A stretch of DNA of 14,508 nt, from NCBI GenBank assembly GCA_030620895.1, contig JAUXIU010000008.1, positions 1 through 14,508 on the forward strand, read 5' to 3'. Under the pieces are notes generated by a model, which was not told the DNA's origin, made no database searches, and saw only the letters and a program-made list of their open reading frames with translations. This DNA is from Deltaproteobacteria bacterium. Its GTDB lineage: Bacteria > Desulfobacterota > GWC2-55-46 > S146-70 > JAUXIU01. Shown piece by piece: positions 12,859-14,508 of the stretch (position 1 is the stretch's first letter; each line of letters begins with the position of its first letter). Position numbers and translations under genes: made by a program.

Positions 12859-14508
12859 TTACTCGCAGGATGAACCTGACCATGTAATCACACCATTCAA
12901 GACCGTGCCATAAGACCAACCCGCATCGTCTGTGTCTCTTACCTTCAAACAACCTCCAGAAGCCTTATCTATTTCAATTAAACCCTCTGTTATATAAGCG
13001 GCTCTGTTGCCTGTTTTATCATTGATAGTAAGGTTGGGAGGCTCGGATGCCGCCCCATCGTGCTGTCCGAAAGTGAGCCAACTACCACCTGTGTCTGGAT
13101 TAGCATACAACCCCGAATATTCCCTGGCTTTCACCCAATCAAGAGTACGGACAGAATTAGAAAAAGTTATTTCATCAATTTTACCATCAAAACCATAAAA
13201 CCATGTTCCACCACTACCTAATCTACCAATCTGCAAAGGGAAAGTGGTGGTTTTCGCATCTCCCATCGTTCCACTTGTAATGCCATTTGCATCAAGAACT
13301 CCATCAATAAATATCTGAAATTCAGTATTATCTTTTGTGGCTACTATATGATACCACTGTCCTGTTGATATTGTTCCAGAACTATCTAAATAAACCAATG
13401 AATCATCACCTTTTGCAACTCCAACTTCCAATAAATCTGTGGCTATTATTTGGAAAAAGTAATTAAAGTCTATACCCGACGAGTTATCTTTGTCCGATTT
13501 TGCAATTATTCTTTCAATGCCACCTGAATCAACATCTCTGTAAATCCACATTTCCATTGTAAAATTCGTTGTAAAATCTAAAGAGTTACTATCACCCACC
13601 TGTATATATTCAGACGAACCATTTAAATCCCTACCTTTATCTATTTTACCTGCAATCGATGTACTGCCATCAGTTCCATCATTATTGTTAGATGTGGAAT
13701 CATCCATTTCTCCCTCTGCCTTATCTTCATTAAGATGCCATACTGCCACATAATTAGAGTCCCATGTAGTTTCCTTATCAGAGCCATCGGAAGGATTACC
13801 ATGACCATAAACCAAATATATATCCGTATCGGCATCAGCATCCAATACTGGTATATTGACACTATACCAAGCATCCTCTCCTGAAGTATCATAGGACTCA
13901 ACTTCAAACTTTAGCATTTCTATGACAGGAGAATTGTCGTTATGAGAATCAGCCACAGAACCATTTACCCCTCTGGTACAGGTGGTAAAAGTGGTAGCAC
14001 CTGTCCCTGTGCAGTCTATTTCCTCTGAGTCTATGCTCAATCTATTGGCTGTGGGGAAACCTGTCGTTGAATCAACAGTTATTGTTGTTGCGGAATCATC
14101 GATTGTGCCATCAAGCAAGGTATTGTTCAATCCTGCAAACCTTGCATAAGTGCCAACACCATCATCGTTATCCCAAAAACCTGTATTTGTAGATGGAATA
14201 TTTATTGCTATCTGGAAATTTGTTACATCACCACTCAGACTTAAAGTGCCATCATCAGAGTCTGTAGTTTGCTTCTGTCTGTAATAATAACCATCAAGTC
14301 TGTCATTGGCCGCTATACCTGAAAATCCAAATTTCGCTCTTGACTGACCTGTGCTTTGGTCACGAAGATGAACCCCTGCATTGTAAACTGTAACATCAGC
14401 ATCATAGGTTGTAATCCCCTTTGCTCCAAGCATACCGAACGGGCTTAGACAAGCACCTTCACAAAAGTATGTAAATCTTATGTCTCCCTCTCCTGCTGTA
14501 TCATTGCC
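12859..14508 (-). CDS. LamG/DUF2341 tail protein, N-terminus cut off by the window
   Basis: The frame stays open to the right edge; 25 codons upstream of the first ATG (14433) continue without a stop (GDIRFTYFCEGACLSPFG), and that ATG has no ribosome binding site, so the true start lies outside. Counting from that ATG, residues 70-104 and 172-235 look like DUF2341 (FQIAINIP, then LKFEVESYD, IYLVYGHGNPSDGS and WDSNYVAVWHLNE). Residues 245-440 are a LamG/concanavalin-like lectin domain (DDSTSNNNDGT, YIQVGDSNSLDF, TMEMWIYRD, WYHIVATKDN, FYGFDGKIDEI). Residues 104-172 form a separate inserted module. The protein probably binds host sugars as part of the tail. The gene ends ten bases before the next start; its stop TAA is part of that gene's TAAGGAG site. 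Confidence 0.82.
   Translation of the reverse strand, partial: GNDTAGEGDIRFTYFCEGACLSPFGMLGAKGITTYDADVTVYNAGVHLRDQSTGQSRAKFGFSGIAANDRLDGYYYRQKQTTDSDDGTLSLSGDVTNFQIAINIPSTNTGFWDNDDGVGTYARFAGLNNTLLDGTIDDSATTITVDSTTGFPTANRLSIDSEEIDCTGTGATTFTTCTRGVNGSVADSHNDNSPVIEMLKFEVESYDTSGEDAWYSVNIPVLDADADTDIYLVYGHGNPSDGSDKETTWDSNYVAVWHLNEDKAEGEMDDSTSNNNDGTDGSTSIAGKIDKGRDLNGSSEYIQVGDSNSLDFTTNFTMEMWIYRDVDSGGIERIIAKSDKDNSSGIDFNYFFQIIATDLLEVGVAKGDDSLVYLDSSGTISTGQWYHIVATKDNTEFQIFIDGVLDANGITSGTMGDAKTTTFPLQIGRLGSGGTWFYGFDGKIDEITFSNSVRTLDWVKAREYSGLYANPDTGGSWLTFGQHDGAASEPPNLTINDKTGNRAAYITEGLIEIDKASGGCLKVRDTDDAGWSYGTVLNGVITWSGSSCE

Noticed and set aside
13641..13907. An 88-codon minus-strand frame rich in M, I and W within the LamG tail gene
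   Set aside because: It is a shadow in another frame of a well-supported coding region, with no ribosome binding site and a composition set by GAT and ATC-rich codons of the real frame.

Overview
The window looks like part of the genome of an uncultivated tailed phage, or a prophage of one. It carries a replication/recombination region joined to tail-fibre genes. Genes are tightly packed: most starts overlap the preceding stop as ATGA, GTGA, TAATG or TGATG, and no gap between genes exceeds about 100 bases. Many starts have strong AGGAGG-type ribosome binding sites, so the host is bacterial. Nothing in the sequence fixes the host more closely. No rRNA, tRNA, CRISPR array, insertion sequence, integrase, terminase, portal or capsid gene is visible.

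The layout has four transcription blocks. (1) Plus strand 1-1992: the C-terminal ATPase part of a primase/helicase-type replication protein, cut by the window edge, then a short C5-cytosine DNA methyltransferase. A second long reading frame (1298-1966), shifted by +1, lies wholly inside the methyltransferase gene and carries its own protein-like motifs. (2) Minus strand 5266-1984: a tight five-gene operon encoding an HNH endonuclease fused to a Cro-like helix-turn-helix domain, a radical SAM protein, a superfamily 2 helicase, a small zinc-knuckle-like protein and a VRR-NUC nuclease. (3) Plus strand 5369-9385: a recombination operon with two small proteins (one YopX-like), a YqaJ-family exonuclease, two unknown proteins, a RecT annealing protein with a long charged tail, and a small acidic protein. 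(4) Minus strand 14508-9382: tail genes, namely a LamG/DUF2341 protein cut by the window edge, a 1065-residue beta-helix tail-fibre-like protein with a signal peptide, and a small protein of WMGD tetrad repeats.

Blocks 2 and 3 diverge from a 102-base region with back-to-back promoters and a 12-bp palindrome between the -35 and -10 of the rightward promoter. This resembles a phage early control switch, and the HTH domain of the first leftward gene is the obvious candidate regulator. YqaJ and RecT form the usual exonuclease plus annealing-protein pair; the helicase, VRR-NUC nuclease and primase/helicase fit replication and recombination; the methyltransferase fits protection from restriction.

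The items most worth a second look are the overprinted frame inside the methyltransferase gene, the long structured RNA element just upstream of recT (16-bp stem, capped by a hairpin with a tRNA T-loop sequence), a second foldable spacer just after recT, the HNH-HTH fusion with an internal Shine-Dalgarno, and the tetrad-repeat protein.
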